64,000 nucleotides of DNA from Pseudomonadota bacterium (lineage in GTDB: Bacteria > Desulfobacterota > Binatia > Binatales > Binataceae). Positions within the stretch are counted from its first letter, which is position 1, and each line of letters begins with the position of its first letter. Where the stretch lies: the NCBI GenBank assembly GCA_021324755.1, contig JAJPIL010000028.1, positions 62,001-126,000 on the forward strand, written 5' to 3'. Under the pieces are notes generated by a model. That model saw nothing but the letters and a program-made list of their open reading frames with translations. It had not been told where the DNA came from and made no database searches. This document shows, piece after piece, positions 26,219 to 35,673 of the stretch. A program made the position numbers and the translations under genes.

Positions 26219-27046
26219 ATGCTTGCCGATGAAGCGCTAATCCGCGTAACCCTGTTCGCTCTGGTCTTCCTGCTGATGGCCACCTGGGAGGCCGTAGCGC
26301 CGCGCCGCCAGCGCCTATTTTCACGGCTTCAACGGTGGCCCGCAAATCTCGCCGTTTCGTTTATCGATACCGCCGTGGTAAGAGGCCTCCTTCCCACCAC
26401 AGCGGTCGGAATCGCTACGATAGCAGAACAACGCGCCTGGGGTCTGCTAAACAATATGGCCATTTCGCGAGTCGCAGCCGCTGTAATTTCGGTAATAATT
26501 CTCGACTTCGCGATCTATCTTCAACATGTAATGTTCCATGCTGTTCCAGTATTGTGGCGCGTCCACCGAATGCATCACGCCGACCTCGATTTCGACGTCA
26601 GCACCGGCGTGCGCTTCCATCCGATCGAGATCCTGCTTTCGATGCTTTTTAAGCTTGCTGTGATTGTCGCTCTGGGAGCCCCGCCTGTAGGGGTTTTTGT
26701 CTTTGAGGTTTTGCTAAATGCAACTTCCATGTTCAATCACGCTAACGTCAGCCTTCCAGAGCAGGTCGATCGGTATCTCCGATGGTTTATCGTGACGCCA
26801 GACATGCATCGGGTTCATCACTCGGTTATCGTTAACGAGACCAACAGTAACTTCGGTTTCAACCTACCCTGGTGGGATCGTCTGTTAGGGACTTACCGCC
26901 CACAACCAGAGGCAGGTCATCAGAAGATGACGATCGGCATCGAGCAGTTTCGCGATCCCTCTGAGCTGCAACTCCACCGGATGTTGCTCCAGCCGTTTAG
27001 AGGCGAGGTCGGCACTTACGCGATCACATGGAAGGGCGCTGCATGA
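26219..27046 (+). CDS. Fatty acid hydroxylase / sterol desaturase family protein
   Basis: 275 residues from ATG 26219, seven bases after a GGAAG; the frame is open from TTG 26192. Hydrophobic segments surround the di-iron histidine clusters QHVMFH, HRMHHAD and HRVHHS, which are diagnostic of the membrane-bound fatty-acid hydroxylase superfamily. Enzymes of this type hydroxylate or desaturate lipids, sterols or carotenoids with O2 at a di-iron centre; the substrate cannot be told. The stop overlaps the start of the VTT-rhodanese gene (ATGA), showing translational coupling. Confidence 0.9.
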   Translation: MLADEALIRVTLFALVFLLMATWEAVAPRRQRLFSRLQRWPANLAVSFIDTAVVRGLLPTTAVGIATIAEQRAWGLLNNMAISRVAAAVISVIILDFAIYLQHVMFHAVPVLWRVHRMHHADLDFDVSTGVRFHPIEILLSMLFKLAVIVALGAPPVGVFVFEVLLNATSMFNHANVSLPEQVDRYLRWFIVTPDMHRVHHSVIVNETNSNFGFNLPWWDRLLGTYRPQPEAGHQKMTIGIEQFRDPSELQLHRMLLQPFRGEVGTYAITWKGAA

Positions 27047-28044
27047 GAGGCCGCGGTTCGTCGGCTCTGAGGGTTGGCCTTGTCGCGCTTCTTTGTGGCG
27101 CGGCGCTTTGGGCCTTGTTTCGGCGCGAATATTTTACACCCCATTCGCTCGTAGCTCGGCTGCAGGGACTGGGACCATCCGCTCGCTGCTGGTTCGTCCT
27201 GTTCTATGCTCTGGCAACATTAATTTTGGTACCAGGATCGCTGCTAACGGTGGCAGGCGGAATGGCGTTCGGGCTGTTTTGGGGAACTCTGCTGAGTTTG
27301 CTGGGAGCTACAGTCGGGGCGACACTGGCGTTTTTGATTGCTCGCTACGTAACTGCAGGATGGCTTGATAAAAATCAGCGGCATTTGGTGGCACAAGTCG
27401 TGCGCGGCGTGGAGAAAGAGGGCTGGCGTTTTGTCGCGTTTATAAGGCTGGTGCCAATCTTTCCTTTTAACCTAGTCAATTACGCTCTCGGTCTTACAAG
27501 AATCGGTATGGCTACGTATGTCGTTACGAGCTTCATTTGTATGGCTCCAGGAGCCGCCGCTTATGCCTACATCGGTTACGCCAGCGAGAGTCTGCTGGCC
27601 AGAAAAGCCGATTCGATTAAAATCGCTGTCTCAGCCGCCGGTCTATTAGTAGCGCTCGCACTTCTGCCACGGCTTGTTCGTCGGTTCAGGCGCGAGCGTT
27701 TTATCCACCCGGCAGAACTGCACCAGCGCCTTCGCGATGGATGCGACCTAACGGTGCTAGATGTGCGCACTGTCGACGAGTACAACGGCTCGCTCGGTCA
27801 CATAAGCGGATCTATCAACGTTCCCCTGAGCGAGCTTCCTGAGCGTATCGCAAGCCTTCAAGAACTTAAGAACCGACCTGTTGTACTGGTCTGCCTTACT
27901 CACAAGAGATCTCTAAAGGCAGCGGAAATGCTAGAAGCGAATGGGTTTAAAGACGTGACCGTTCTCCAGGGAGGAATGAAAGCTTGGAGCGAATTTCTCA
28001 TTGAAGATCCTTCGAGCGTGGACTTCAATCGACTCGACAATTAA
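27043..28044 (+). CDS. TVP38/TMEM64 (VTT) membrane protein fused to a rhodanese domain
   Basis: 333 residues. ATG 27043 overlaps the previous stop as ATGA and lies behind GGAAGG, so I prefer it to ATG 27028. Residues about 1-205 contain the VTT/DedA-like core: VPGSLLTVAGGMAFG, then FVAFIRLVPIFPFNLVNYALG, and a following reentrant hairpin. Residues about 220-325 are a rhodanese domain with LTVLDVRTVDEYNG, HISGSINVPL and the active-site cysteine in VVLVCLTHKRS. VTT proteins act in lipid scrambling or small-molecule transport; rhodanese carries sulfur. Coupling with a lipid di-iron enzyme hints at a membrane-lipid or sulfur-oxidation role. Confidence 0.9.
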   Translation: MRGRGSSALRVGLVALLCGAALWALFRREYFTPHSLVARLQGLGPSARCWFVLFYALATLILVPGSLLTVAGGMAFGLFWGTLLSLLGATVGATLAFLIARYVTAGWLDKNQRHLVAQVVRGVEKEGWRFVAFIRLVPIFPFNLVNYALGLTRIGMATYVVTSFICMAPGAAAYAYIGYASESLLARKADSIKIAVSAAGLLVALALLPRLVRRFRRERFIHPAELHQRLRDGCDLTVLDVRTVDEYNGSLGHISGSINVPLSELPERIASLQELKNRPVVLVCLTHKRSLKAAEMLEANGFKDVTVLQGGMKAWSEFLIEDPSSVDFNRLDN

Positions 28045-28196
28045 CTTTAAGCGTTCCGATCGTGAAACGCGCTGGCTGTCTCAATCCATTTCGATTCTTC
28101 AATTGAGCTTCAACAGGTCATCGTCTCCTACTAAATTGCTTTGGCATTGAGTGGTCCGCAGGCCGACGTTGGTAGTTGCGCGCAACTAAACAAGCA

Positions 28197-31100
28197 CTAC
28201 TTTGCTGGCTTCAAATGCGGCAAAGCCTTGTGAGGCAGGTTTTCTGGCTCTTCGCAACGCACAGCCTTGCTCAAGTCCGCCACTGGCTTAAGCGAAAGCG
28301 CGTCAGGAACAAGGTCCTCGGGGATCAAATCCAACGGCAGTTCTATAACGCCTACCAGCGCTGAAACTACGCTACCGAAGAGGTCAGGACTGACATCGAG
28401 CGACTTAGGAGTTCCGCTCACCAAAATGTCGACCGAAAATACCTTGTCGAAAAATTTGACCAGCTGGGTACTAATTAGCGGCGTAAAGTGCAAGAGCCAT
28501 CTCGACGTCGTGAACGGCATCGCTCGCAAATGGAGCTGAATTGCGTTTTCAGGCATTTTCACCACGCCGTGACCGGTCACACGAATGACCGGGCCAACGA
28601 GCAACAGGTTATCCACCGTTATCTCGGGCTTCGAAAAGCTCAGCTCAGTGTACAACTTGTCAAACGGAAGGCCGACCGTATCGAGATCGGGTGGTCGCAG
28701 TTTTATCCAGCTCTCCAAATTCACAAGCTGGATCAGCCGCACTAAAAAATCCGCCTTGCCCAAGCTTCCGTTTGAAACTGCAATGGTGGCCCCTCCGCAC
28801 GAGAGGACCGGTTGTTTTCCTCCACCTTCAAATTCTACTCCGGCGTTAACCGCAAGGCTGAGCTCTCCGGAGATCGGCGGCTTGTCCTTCCATCCCATAG
28901 CCATAAACAGGGCACGGGCATCAAGGGTACGCGCCGCGCCACTAAGATAAAGCATCCGCCCGCTAGCCTGCCACATGCCGGATATGTCAACCGAGCCCTT
29001 AAAGCCGTTGGCGTGAAAGTTCTTGACAATCCAATCGTCATTCTTGTAATCAAGCTCTCCCCGCACGTCAGTTAACTCGACATTTTCGAAAAATACTTTG
29101 TTGACGGCCACAGTGCCGGCAAGTGGCGGAATCCATGTTGAACCCTGCTTAGCAGTTCCTTCTTTGACGCCGCTGCCGTCATGTGCACTTGCGTGAAAAG
29201 GTTTTGACCGTTCCGTGCTCGCACCGTGCGCTAGCGCCGGCTTGAATGCAGCTAAATCGAAACTTTTTCCGGAAACGACGAAACTGACCGCGGGACGCTG
29301 TAAATCGGGAACCTCGACACGGACGTCGAAGTCGCCAGCGCCAACAATAACGTTGCTTAACGCCGCCTGAGCCCGAAATCTATCTACGGTCAGCGTGACG
29401 GTTCGCACCAAGGCCGGCCCCGACGTAAAGGGCGACGCAACGGAGAGATTGCTTACTTCAATCGATCCGTCGATCGTTGGAATGTCACGTTCAAGCGCCC
29501 ATACGAGCGCTATCCGACCTTTCGCTTTGCCCGAAACCTTTACATCTGAAAAGCTACTCCCATCGCCAACCATCAAGAGCAGCTGCTCGAGGTTGACACC
29601 GTTTAAGCGGCTGAATGCGCGAACAGTGCGCGTGGAATGTACAAAGCTTCCGTTCGTGTCAATCCTCGTGCCACCAAGAGTTGAAGCATGCAATGTAAAA
29701 TCCAACTTCTTGTTGTCGTCACTCGCACGTCCACTGAAGTTAACGCCGTTTGCGTTTCCTTTTTTATTAATTCCAAGAAATCCGCGCCTCAACTCTAACC
29801 AGGAACGCGTAAGCTGATAGCCGCGCTCATCGGTATGGAGTCTTCCCCCAGAGCTTATTTGCACATAAAGAGGCGTGCTGCTGAGCAGTAGAGGCCTCAA
29901 CTTTTCCGGGAGCATTAGCTTTATGTCCGGGTCGGAAACGTCGAGTTTCACAAAAGTTTCCACGAACATTTCTATATCAGGAAGTTCTTTCCCCGAAGCA
30001 CCAGAAAGGTTTCCGCGAAAGCGTCCTTCGGTAAGCTGAATCGACCCCAGCTGAGCCTCTAGCGACACGGCTTGAAGCCCGTCTTTGTCAACCCTGATTT
30101 CTACTGGACGGCGCAATCTAAAGTGAGACACGGCTCTGGGAAATCGCTCGTTCTCCAGATCTGCCGCTGCGATCTCGACGCTCAAGTTTGACGTCTTTGC
30201 AGCAGCGGCGATAGCGCAGGACGTATCGGCACATCGCACGAGCGCTTCGCGCAACGACTTCACTCGAAACCCCCACTGCGCTCGCCTTACGGCGATCGAA
30301 CCATGGACCGCGGAAAACACGCCAGCTCCAAAGGCTCGCCCCATAGCCTCCAGGTCGAGTGCAAATCCTCCGAGGACAAGACTGAAGGCTGGGTCGATCG
30401 AAAACGGGTTTGCCAAAAGCGCCGTAACTTTAATGTCACGACTTACTCCGACGGCGGGCGGGGCCTTGACCGTCGCTTTTAAATCAAGAGCGGCCTGGGA
30501 CATGGCATACGAAGCGTCGACCATGACGCTTCCGATTTTAGGCAAATTGGAAATCTCAAAAGTCGTACCGCCGTCAAACTGAAACGTCCGAGCCAAAGAA
30601 AGACCCAGATGGCCCGCAAACCCTACAGCGCCAGCCCGGCTGAATTCGGCGCTTAGCCGAATAGGCTTGTCACTTTGGCTGTCGCTTGCTTCGATCGCCA
30701 GCTTCGCCGAAATAGAAAGGCCGCTAACTGAAGGACCGTTCCAAATCAAGCGCTCGATTTCGACGTTCACCGTCTTTGCGCTGGCGCTAATAGCTCCATC
30801 CAGATCAACCTTGGGGACACTACCGTCGCTTTGCGTTAAGTCTCCAAGGATGATGCGCCCATGGACGATATGGGCGGTCTGCAGAAAGCGGGCCGCTTGA
30901 CCACAGACCGTTCGAACTCTTAGCAGGTATGAGTCGAGCTCTTGTTCCAAGTCATGCGAGCTTTGAGGCTGCTCCTTTGCCGTCGTGATCTCGATAACTG
31001 GCCTTATCAGTGTGACTGACTTGAGCGGTAACACTCGGTCGTGAACGAGTCCGCCGTAGCTGGCAAGCACTTCCACCCGGTCGACGCGATATGAGATGCC

Positions 31101-31337
31101 CTTGTAGGTGAAGCTGACTTGGTCGACGCTGACGTTAATTCCCCGAGTCGAAAGCCCCGCGTCGAACTGCGAGAACTTTATGTCGATACCTGTTTTCGCA
31201 CTTACCGCGGCCAAAACCCGCCGCGCTAGCTCCGTTCGATGACGCACCGCCCAGACAAGCAAACACAAGCTTGCCACGAGCAGAAGAACTGCACCTATTA
31301 GGATGCTGAACAAAAGCCTTCTAACCGCCCGTATCAA
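28197..31337 (-). CDS. AsmA-like inner-membrane-anchored envelope protein
   Basis: 1046 residues from TTG 31337, seven bases after a GGGAG. One N-terminal membrane helix (residues about 10-32, LLFSILIGAVLLLVASLCLLVWAV) anchors a very long beta-rich periplasmic body. The early VLAAVSAKTGIDIKFSQFD block and the C-terminal region (NNLLLVGPVIRVTGHGVVKMP, then LHLRAMPF and a phase ending in LVSGTPKSLDVSPD) are typical of AsmA/TamB/YhdP proteins. These form hydrophobic grooves bridging the envelope for phospholipid transport. It is convergent with the VTT gene and transcribed alone. Confidence 0.82.
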   Translation of the reverse strand: MIRAVRRLLFSILIGAVLLLVASLCLLVWAVRHRTELARRVLAAVSAKTGIDIKFSQFDAGLSTRGINVSVDQVSFTYKGISYRVDRVEVLASYGGLVHDRVLPLKSVTLIRPVIEITTAKEQPQSSHDLEQELDSYLLRVRTVCGQAARFLQTAHIVHGRIILGDLTQSDGSVPKVDLDGAISASAKTVNVEIERLIWNGPSVSGLSISAKLAIEASDSQSDKPIRLSAEFSRAGAVGFAGHLGLSLARTFQFDGGTTFEISNLPKIGSVMVDASYAMSQAALDLKATVKAPPAVGVSRDIKVTALLANPFSIDPAFSLVLGGFALDLEAMGRAFGAGVFSAVHGSIAVRRAQWGFRVKSLREALVRCADTSCAIAAAAKTSNLSVEIAAADLENERFPRAVSHFRLRRPVEIRVDKDGLQAVSLEAQLGSIQLTEGRFRGNLSGASGKELPDIEMFVETFVKLDVSDPDIKLMLPEKLRPLLLSSTPLYVQISSGGRLHTDERGYQLTRSWLELRRGFLGINKKGNANGVNFSGRASDDNKKLDFTLHASTLGGTRIDTNGSFVHSTRTVRAFSRLNGVNLEQLLLMVGDGSSFSDVKVSGKAKGRIALVWALERDIPTIDGSIEVSNLSVASPFTSGPALVRTVTLTVDRFRAQAALSNVIVGAGDFDVRVEVPDLQRPAVSFVVSGKSFDLAAFKPALAHGASTERSKPFHASAHDGSGVKEGTAKQGSTWIPPLAGTVAVNKVFFENVELTDVRGELDYKNDDWIVKNFHANGFKGSVDISGMWQASGRMLYLSGAARTLDARALFMAMGWKDKPPISGELSLAVNAGVEFEGGGKQPVLSCGGATIAVSNGSLGKADFLVRLIQLVNLESWIKLRPPDLDTVGLPFDKLYTELSFSKPEITVDNLLLVGPVIRVTGHGVVKMPENAIQLHLRAMPFTTSRWLLHFTPLISTQLVKFFDKVFSVDILVSGTPKSLDVSPDLFGSVVSALVGVIELPLDLIPEDLVPDALSLKPVADLSKAVRCEEPENLPHKALPHLKPAK

Positions 31338-31723
31338 TGGCTCGCTCCCAAACTGTAGTGGATTGCCTCAAAAGGCGCGTTCAGCCAAAGGTTGACCAGG
31401 AAGTTCGATTAAGCGCGACGTGCCCATCAGAACTAAACCATCGCGACCAAAGCCATCCAGATACGCTTATGTCGGTTCCAGGATTCCAAAACTGCGGCAA
31501 TTACACGTGACTGTAACCGTGTCTCATAGCGATCGAATTTACATTTTTTGGGTCTAAGCACGACAGACAGCCAACGGATCCGCAAAGAAGTAAAAGAGCA
31601 CATGCAACGTGTTCAACGCGGGTTTGCGCACTTCTCGGTCGGGAATTTCCAAGTCGCTACGAATGCGCTGAGGGATCAAGCCGCGGCTCGCATCGTCTGC
31701 ATTATTTAGAGTTTCCTCGGATT
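31338..31723. other. Intergenic region with a possible 53-codon frame
   Basis: A plus-strand frame from TTG 31548 to TAG 31709 reads as a basic helical peptide (RIRKEVKEHMQRVQRGFAHF). It has no clear ribosome site and no family match. No other feature is evident between the two minus-strand genes. Confidence 0.3.
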
Positions 31724-32515
31724 TCAAGCTTGCGAGGAGAAAGTCCTCAGAGCCTCAGCGTGAAGCTCTTTGGTTGCGGCCCCTATCACATTGCCATCCG
31801 AATCGACTGTCAATGGGTTACCTTCCCAATCGGTGATCACACCCCCAGCGCCCTCGACTATCGGGACGACAGCCATAAAGTCATATGGTTTTAATCCGCA
31901 CTCAATCACCATGTCGCAAAAGCCCGAAGCCAACATCCCGAAGATATAACAGTCCCCCCCATAACGCACCCATCTCACACTGGTCTTCAGAGCCTCGAGC
32001 CTCCGCCCGTAGGAGCCCACGAACGTATCAGGCGTGGTGATGCAAAGCTTTGCCTCGCGCAGTCGTTTGCATCCGCTCGCTCGACAGGGCTTGCCGTTAA
32101 AAATGGTGGGCTGACCCTGCACGCGAATCCATCGCTCGGCAGTAACAGGTATATCGATCACCCCAAGTACAGGCTTGCCGTCGTAGGCCAGTGCGATAAG
32201 CGTACCGAATAGCGGAATTCCCGTGATAAAACTTCGCGTACCGTCAATGGGGTCTAACACCCAAACGAACCGGCTCGAACTCTCTCGCCGCTCCATCTCT
32301 TCGCCGAAAATGCCATGGGACGGAAAGCGCTGGATAATCATGCGCCTGAGTTCGTTTTCTATCTCGCGATCAGCTTGCGTTACTGGTGTCAAATCGGCTT
32401 TGTGCTCTAATTCAAGTGGCGCGCGAAAGTACCTAAGCGCTATCGCCCGAGCTCGGTCAGCAAGCTCCACGGCGAATGCAGCGGCTTGGTTCAGAACCAT
32501 TGTGTCAACTTGCAC
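31724..32515 (-). CDS. Inositol-monophosphatase family phosphatase, HisN-like
   Basis: 263 residues from GTG 32515, behind GGGAG. The metal-binding motifs are all present: GIFGEEM, WVLDPIDGTRSFITG and YDFMAVVPIVEGAGG. The last motif and overall pattern (THAT-like VTQADREIE at the N-terminus) match the histidinol-phosphatase HisN subgroup rather than classical inositol phosphatases. HisN dephosphorylates L-histidinol phosphate in histidine synthesis; an inositol or nucleotide phosphate substrate is the alternative. No his genes are adjacent. Confidence 0.8.
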   Translation of the reverse strand: MQVDTMVLNQAAAFAVELADRARAIALRYFRAPLELEHKADLTPVTQADREIENELRRMIIQRFPSHGIFGEEMERRESSSRFVWVLDPIDGTRSFITGIPLFGTLIALAYDGKPVLGVIDIPVTAERWIRVQGQPTIFNGKPCRASGCKRLREAKLCITTPDTFVGSYGRRLEALKTSVRWVRYGGDCYIFGMLASGFCDMVIECGLKPYDFMAVVPIVEGAGGVITDWEGNPLTVDSDGNVIGAATKELHAEALRTFSSQA

Positions 32516-32996
32516 GTTCGTTCTCCCGCAAAATTGCCGTTTTAAAATGCCTGGTATCGCAAATAACTAGCCTTCACGCCACGCTGCGGTGTTCTGTGCG
32601 AAAAGTCTTTATGGTTTCCATCGTAAATGATACAGATGAGCTACGCACTAGGCTTCGTTAAAGCAAGGCAGGAAGTGACTCCGCAATCCGGCACCAGCAT
32701 GGTTCGCCCGAAATGGAGCATGCGCATTCTGCTGGTCTTGGCGCGAAGCAAGCCTCCCACTTTGCCCTGTAGAAGTGAAAATTGCCGTAACATTGTGCCA
32801 TCAACTGCCGAAAGCCAAACAACTGCAGGCGATAAGTGCTTTCTAACCGTCTCCCCACCAGACCTAACAGAGTTTCCTGATAGTCGCGTGGGCCGGTTGA
32901 CGGCCGCTTATGGTTTTGGAGAAGTGGAATTGCATAAACTGATTACAACCGTTCAAGGTCGCAGGCTCTAGAAAAGAAAAAAGGAGAACGAGAGCG
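32516..32996. other. Divergent intergenic region hisN-like / gnd
   Basis: About 480 bases with promoters expected for both flanking genes. A 114-codon plus frame (32627-32971) lacks motifs and a ribosome site, and I do not accept it. AAAGGAG at about 32980 serves gnd. Confidence 0.4.
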
Positions 32997-34013
32997 ATGC
33001 AAGTGGGCATGGTAGGGTTGGGAAGAATGGGAGCGAACATGGTGCGGCGTCTCATGCGAGGCGGCCATCAATGCGTGGTTTACGACGTTAACCCGGAAGC
33101 GGTCAAAAAGCTCGAGCAGGAAGGAGCACAGGGAGCTAGTTCGTTCGACGATTTCGCGGCAAAACTTGTCAAGCCCAGGGTAGCCTGGTTGATGGTGCCG
33201 GCGGCAGTTGTAGATAGTACGCTTGCGGAGCTTTCGCGACGGTTCGAACCAGGAGACATCATCGTTGATGGGGGCAACTCCCATTACGTGGACGACATCC
33301 GTCGCGCCAAAGAACTCAAGCGCCAGGGAATTCATTACGTTGACTGCGGTACAAGTGGCGGCGTCTGGGGACTTGAGCGTGGCTTCTGCCTGATGATTGG
33401 CGGTGAAACCGAGACTGTCAAACATCTTGAGCCGTTGTTCAGGGCGCTAGCTCCGTCGGTCGAGTCGGCGCCACGAACACCCGGACGCGAACGCGTCAAG
33501 GCCAGCACGGCCGAGCATGGCTACCTTCACTGCGGGCCAAACGGGGCAGGTCACTTTGTCAAAATGGTCCACAACGGAATCGAGTACGGACTCATGGCAG
33601 CCTACGCCGAAGGATTCAACATCCTGCGCCACGCCAATATAGGCAAAAAAGAGCACGCCGCCGACGCCGAGACGACACCTTTGAAAGATCCGGAGCTCTA
33701 CCAGTATGACTTCGATATTCCCGAAATCGCCGAACTATGGCGCCGTGGCAGCGTGATTGCCTCATGGCTGCTAGACCTCACTGCCGCCGCGCTTCTGGAA
33801 GACCCCGAGCTGAGCCAATTCTCGGGCCGGGTGTCAGACTCGGGTGAAGGGCGCTGGACTATCCAGGCAGCTATCGATGTAGGCGCACCGGCGCACGTTC
33901 TGAGCGCCGCATTGTATGAGCGTTTCAGCTCTCGCGGAGCCGGCGAATTCGCCAACAAGCTGCTCTCAGCGATGCGCTACGAATTCGGCGGGCACCTGGA
34001 GAAAAAGAACTGA
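32997..34013 (+). CDS. gnd: 6-phosphogluconate dehydrogenase, decarboxylating, short NAD type
   Basis: 338 residues from ATG 32997 with a good AAAGGAG. It oxidatively decarboxylates 6-phosphogluconate to ribulose 5-phosphate in the pentose phosphate pathway. The Rossmann motif is [12 protein letters not shown]; substrate motifs are [27 protein letters not shown] and [21 protein letters not shown]. The length (about 130 residues less than the E. coli enzyme) and VYDVNPEA after beta-2, lacking NRT-type NADP contacts, fit the YqeC/GndA NAD-preferring group. It converges on the MFS transporter gene, 65 bases away; a perfect palindrome CCGCAATTGCGG (34038-34049) lies between them. Confidence 0.93.
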   Translation: MQVGMVGLGRMGANMVRRLMRGGHQCVVYDVNPEAVKKLEQEGAQGASSFDDFAAKLVKPRVAWLMVPAAVVDSTLAELSRRFEPGDIIVDGGNSHYVDDIRRAKELKRQGIHYVDCGTSGGVWGLERGFCLMIGGETETVKHLEPLFRALAPSVESAPRTPGRERVKASTAEHGYLHCGPNGAGHFVKMVHNGIEYGLMAAYAEGFNILRHANIGKKEHAADAETTPLKDPELYQYDFDIPEIAELWRRGSVIASWLLDLTAAALLEDPELSQFSGRVSDSGEGRWTIQAAIDVGAPAHVLSAALYERFSSRGAGEFANKLLSAMRYEFGGHLEKKN

Positions 34014-34078
34014 TAGAAGAACTTTCGCACCCGCTTACCGCAATTGCGGCTCCGGTTGGCATCAGCTCGTCAGGTGGC

Positions 34079-35422
34079 TCAGCTTGAATGACGCGGTGGA
34101 GCTTGGTGCCGATAAAGCAGGAGCACGATGAGTCCTGCGCAAACTAGCGTAACCGCTAAGATCTCGAGCCCGCCACCGAAGCTACGGGTAAACTGTTTAA
34201 GAACACCCATCAAGGAGGGACCGACAAAACCGCCCACGTTACCCAGCGAGTTTATTAAAGCGATCCCTCCGGCCGCCGCGGTGCCGCGCAAAAACTCCGG
34301 CGGCAACGACCAGAAAGGGCCCAGCGTCGACCAGAGACCTGCGGCCGCCAGGCAAAGGGCCGCTAGCGCAGCCAGCGTTTTGTGGCTTTGGGCCGCCAGC
34401 ACAAGCCCCACTGCACCTACGAAAGCCGCCAGCGCAAGATGCCATCGTCGCTCGCCGCTGCGGTCCGAGGACACGCCCACCATAACCATCGCCACCGCGG
34501 CGCAGAAATACGGAAGTGCCGAGAGGAGGCCAACTTCTAGGTTGCTGAAATTGCCAAGTCCTTTAACTATTTGCGGCAGGAAAAAAGCGATCCCGTAAAT
34601 GGAGACGACGATACAAAAATAGACAAGGCCAAGAGTCCACACTCTCAGGCTTCTCATCGCTTCGCCCAGCAAATGACGTGCTCCCGCCGCTAGTTCATCT
34701 TGCTCGCGCTTGAGCACCGTCGCAAGCGACGTGCGCTCTTCTTCCGAAAGCCATGAAGCCTCGCTCGGATAATCAGGAAGGTAAGCAAGCACGAAGAATC
34801 CGAGGACAACAGATGGGAGCCCCTCCAATAGAAATAGCCATTGCCATCCAGAAAGCCCCAGAAAGCCATGCATTCCAAGGATTGCACCACACAACGGACC
34901 CGCGACAAGACTTGCCAGCGCAGTGGCGGTCAAAAACATCGCGCTCGCTCTGGCACGCTCGGCTCGCGGAAACCAATGTGTGAGATAAAAAATAATTCCA
35001 GGAAAGAAACCAGCTTCCGCCGAACCGAGCAGGAAGCGAAGAAGATAAAAGCTCCTGGCGCCTTTGGCAAACATCGTTGCCGCCGAAAGTAATCCCCACG
35101 AAACCATGATCCGCGCGATCCACCGCCGCGCTCCTACTCGCGCCAGAATCAGATTGCTCGGAATCTCGAAAAGGACATAGCCGATGAAGAAAAGACCGGA
35201 GCCGAAACCGAAAACGACGGGCGAGAAATTGAGTTCGCGGTTCATTTGAAGGGCCGCAAAGCTTACGTTAATCCGGTCAATGTAGTTCGCTATATAGAGA
35301 AGGAACAAAAATGGCAAAAGCCGAAGCTTTGCTTTGCGAAGCGCGACGCCTGCTGCGCTCTCCAGTATACCAGCTGCGGCAAGTCCGCTGGTGGCTGGCC
35401 CCCCTTTGCTGGCGCTATTCAC
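34079..35422 (-). CDS. MFS transporter, anion:cation symporter (ACS) family
   Basis: 447 residues from GTG 35422 behind GGGAGGGAG. Twelve hydrophobic segments start at about residue 33. The family signature appears in YIANYIDRINVSFAAL, the loop RVGARRWIARIMVSWG (GxxxDRxG-type region) and GSAEAGFFPGIIFYLTHWFP, all typical of phthalate, tartrate or hexuronate permeases. It would import an organic anion with protons. The convergent gnd hints at a sugar-acid substrate, but this is only context. Confidence 0.9.
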   Translation of the reverse strand: MNSASKGGPATSGLAAAGILESAAGVALRKAKLRLLPFLFLLYIANYIDRINVSFAALQMNRELNFSPVVFGFGSGLFFIGYVLFEIPSNLILARVGARRWIARIMVSWGLLSAATMFAKGARSFYLLRFLLGSAEAGFFPGIIFYLTHWFPRAERARASAMFLTATALASLVAGPLCGAILGMHGFLGLSGWQWLFLLEGLPSVVLGFFVLAYLPDYPSEASWLSEEERTSLATVLKREQDELAAGARHLLGEAMRSLRVWTLGLVYFCIVVSIYGIAFFLPQIVKGLGNFSNLEVGLLSALPYFCAAVAMVMVGVSSDRSGERRWHLALAAFVGAVGLVLAAQSHKTLAALAALCLAAAGLWSTLGPFWSLPPEFLRGTAAAGGIALINSLGNVGGFVGPSLMGVLKQFTRSFGGGLEILAVTLVCAGLIVLLLYRHQAPPRHSS

Positions 35423-35673
35423 GACGCTCCCTCCCTTGGCGATCGCTGTGAGTACAAGTTTTAGCGAATGACTAAACCAGGGTAAAGCTTCTAAACAACG
35501 GGCTGCCAGTCGGAGCGGTAGGAAGTAGAATTTCTTGCGCTAAACGATGTGCGGATAGCTGGCGTTTTTAGGTACACTTAACAACGGACGACTACGCTTT
35601 GCGTGGCATGGACATTGCGCAAGTGTGCAAGTTGAAACTCGCGGCTGCGCGCCAGGTTTGGTAACGACCGCAA

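Noticed and set aside
32627-32971. 114-codon plus-strand frame between hisN-like and gnd
   Set aside because: No ribosome site, motif or family likeness; codon use differs from neighbours.
34038-34049. CCGCAATTGCGG palindrome as a terminator between gnd and the MFS gene
   Set aside because: A 12-bp palindrome with no loop and no T-run; not a terminator, noted under gnd only.
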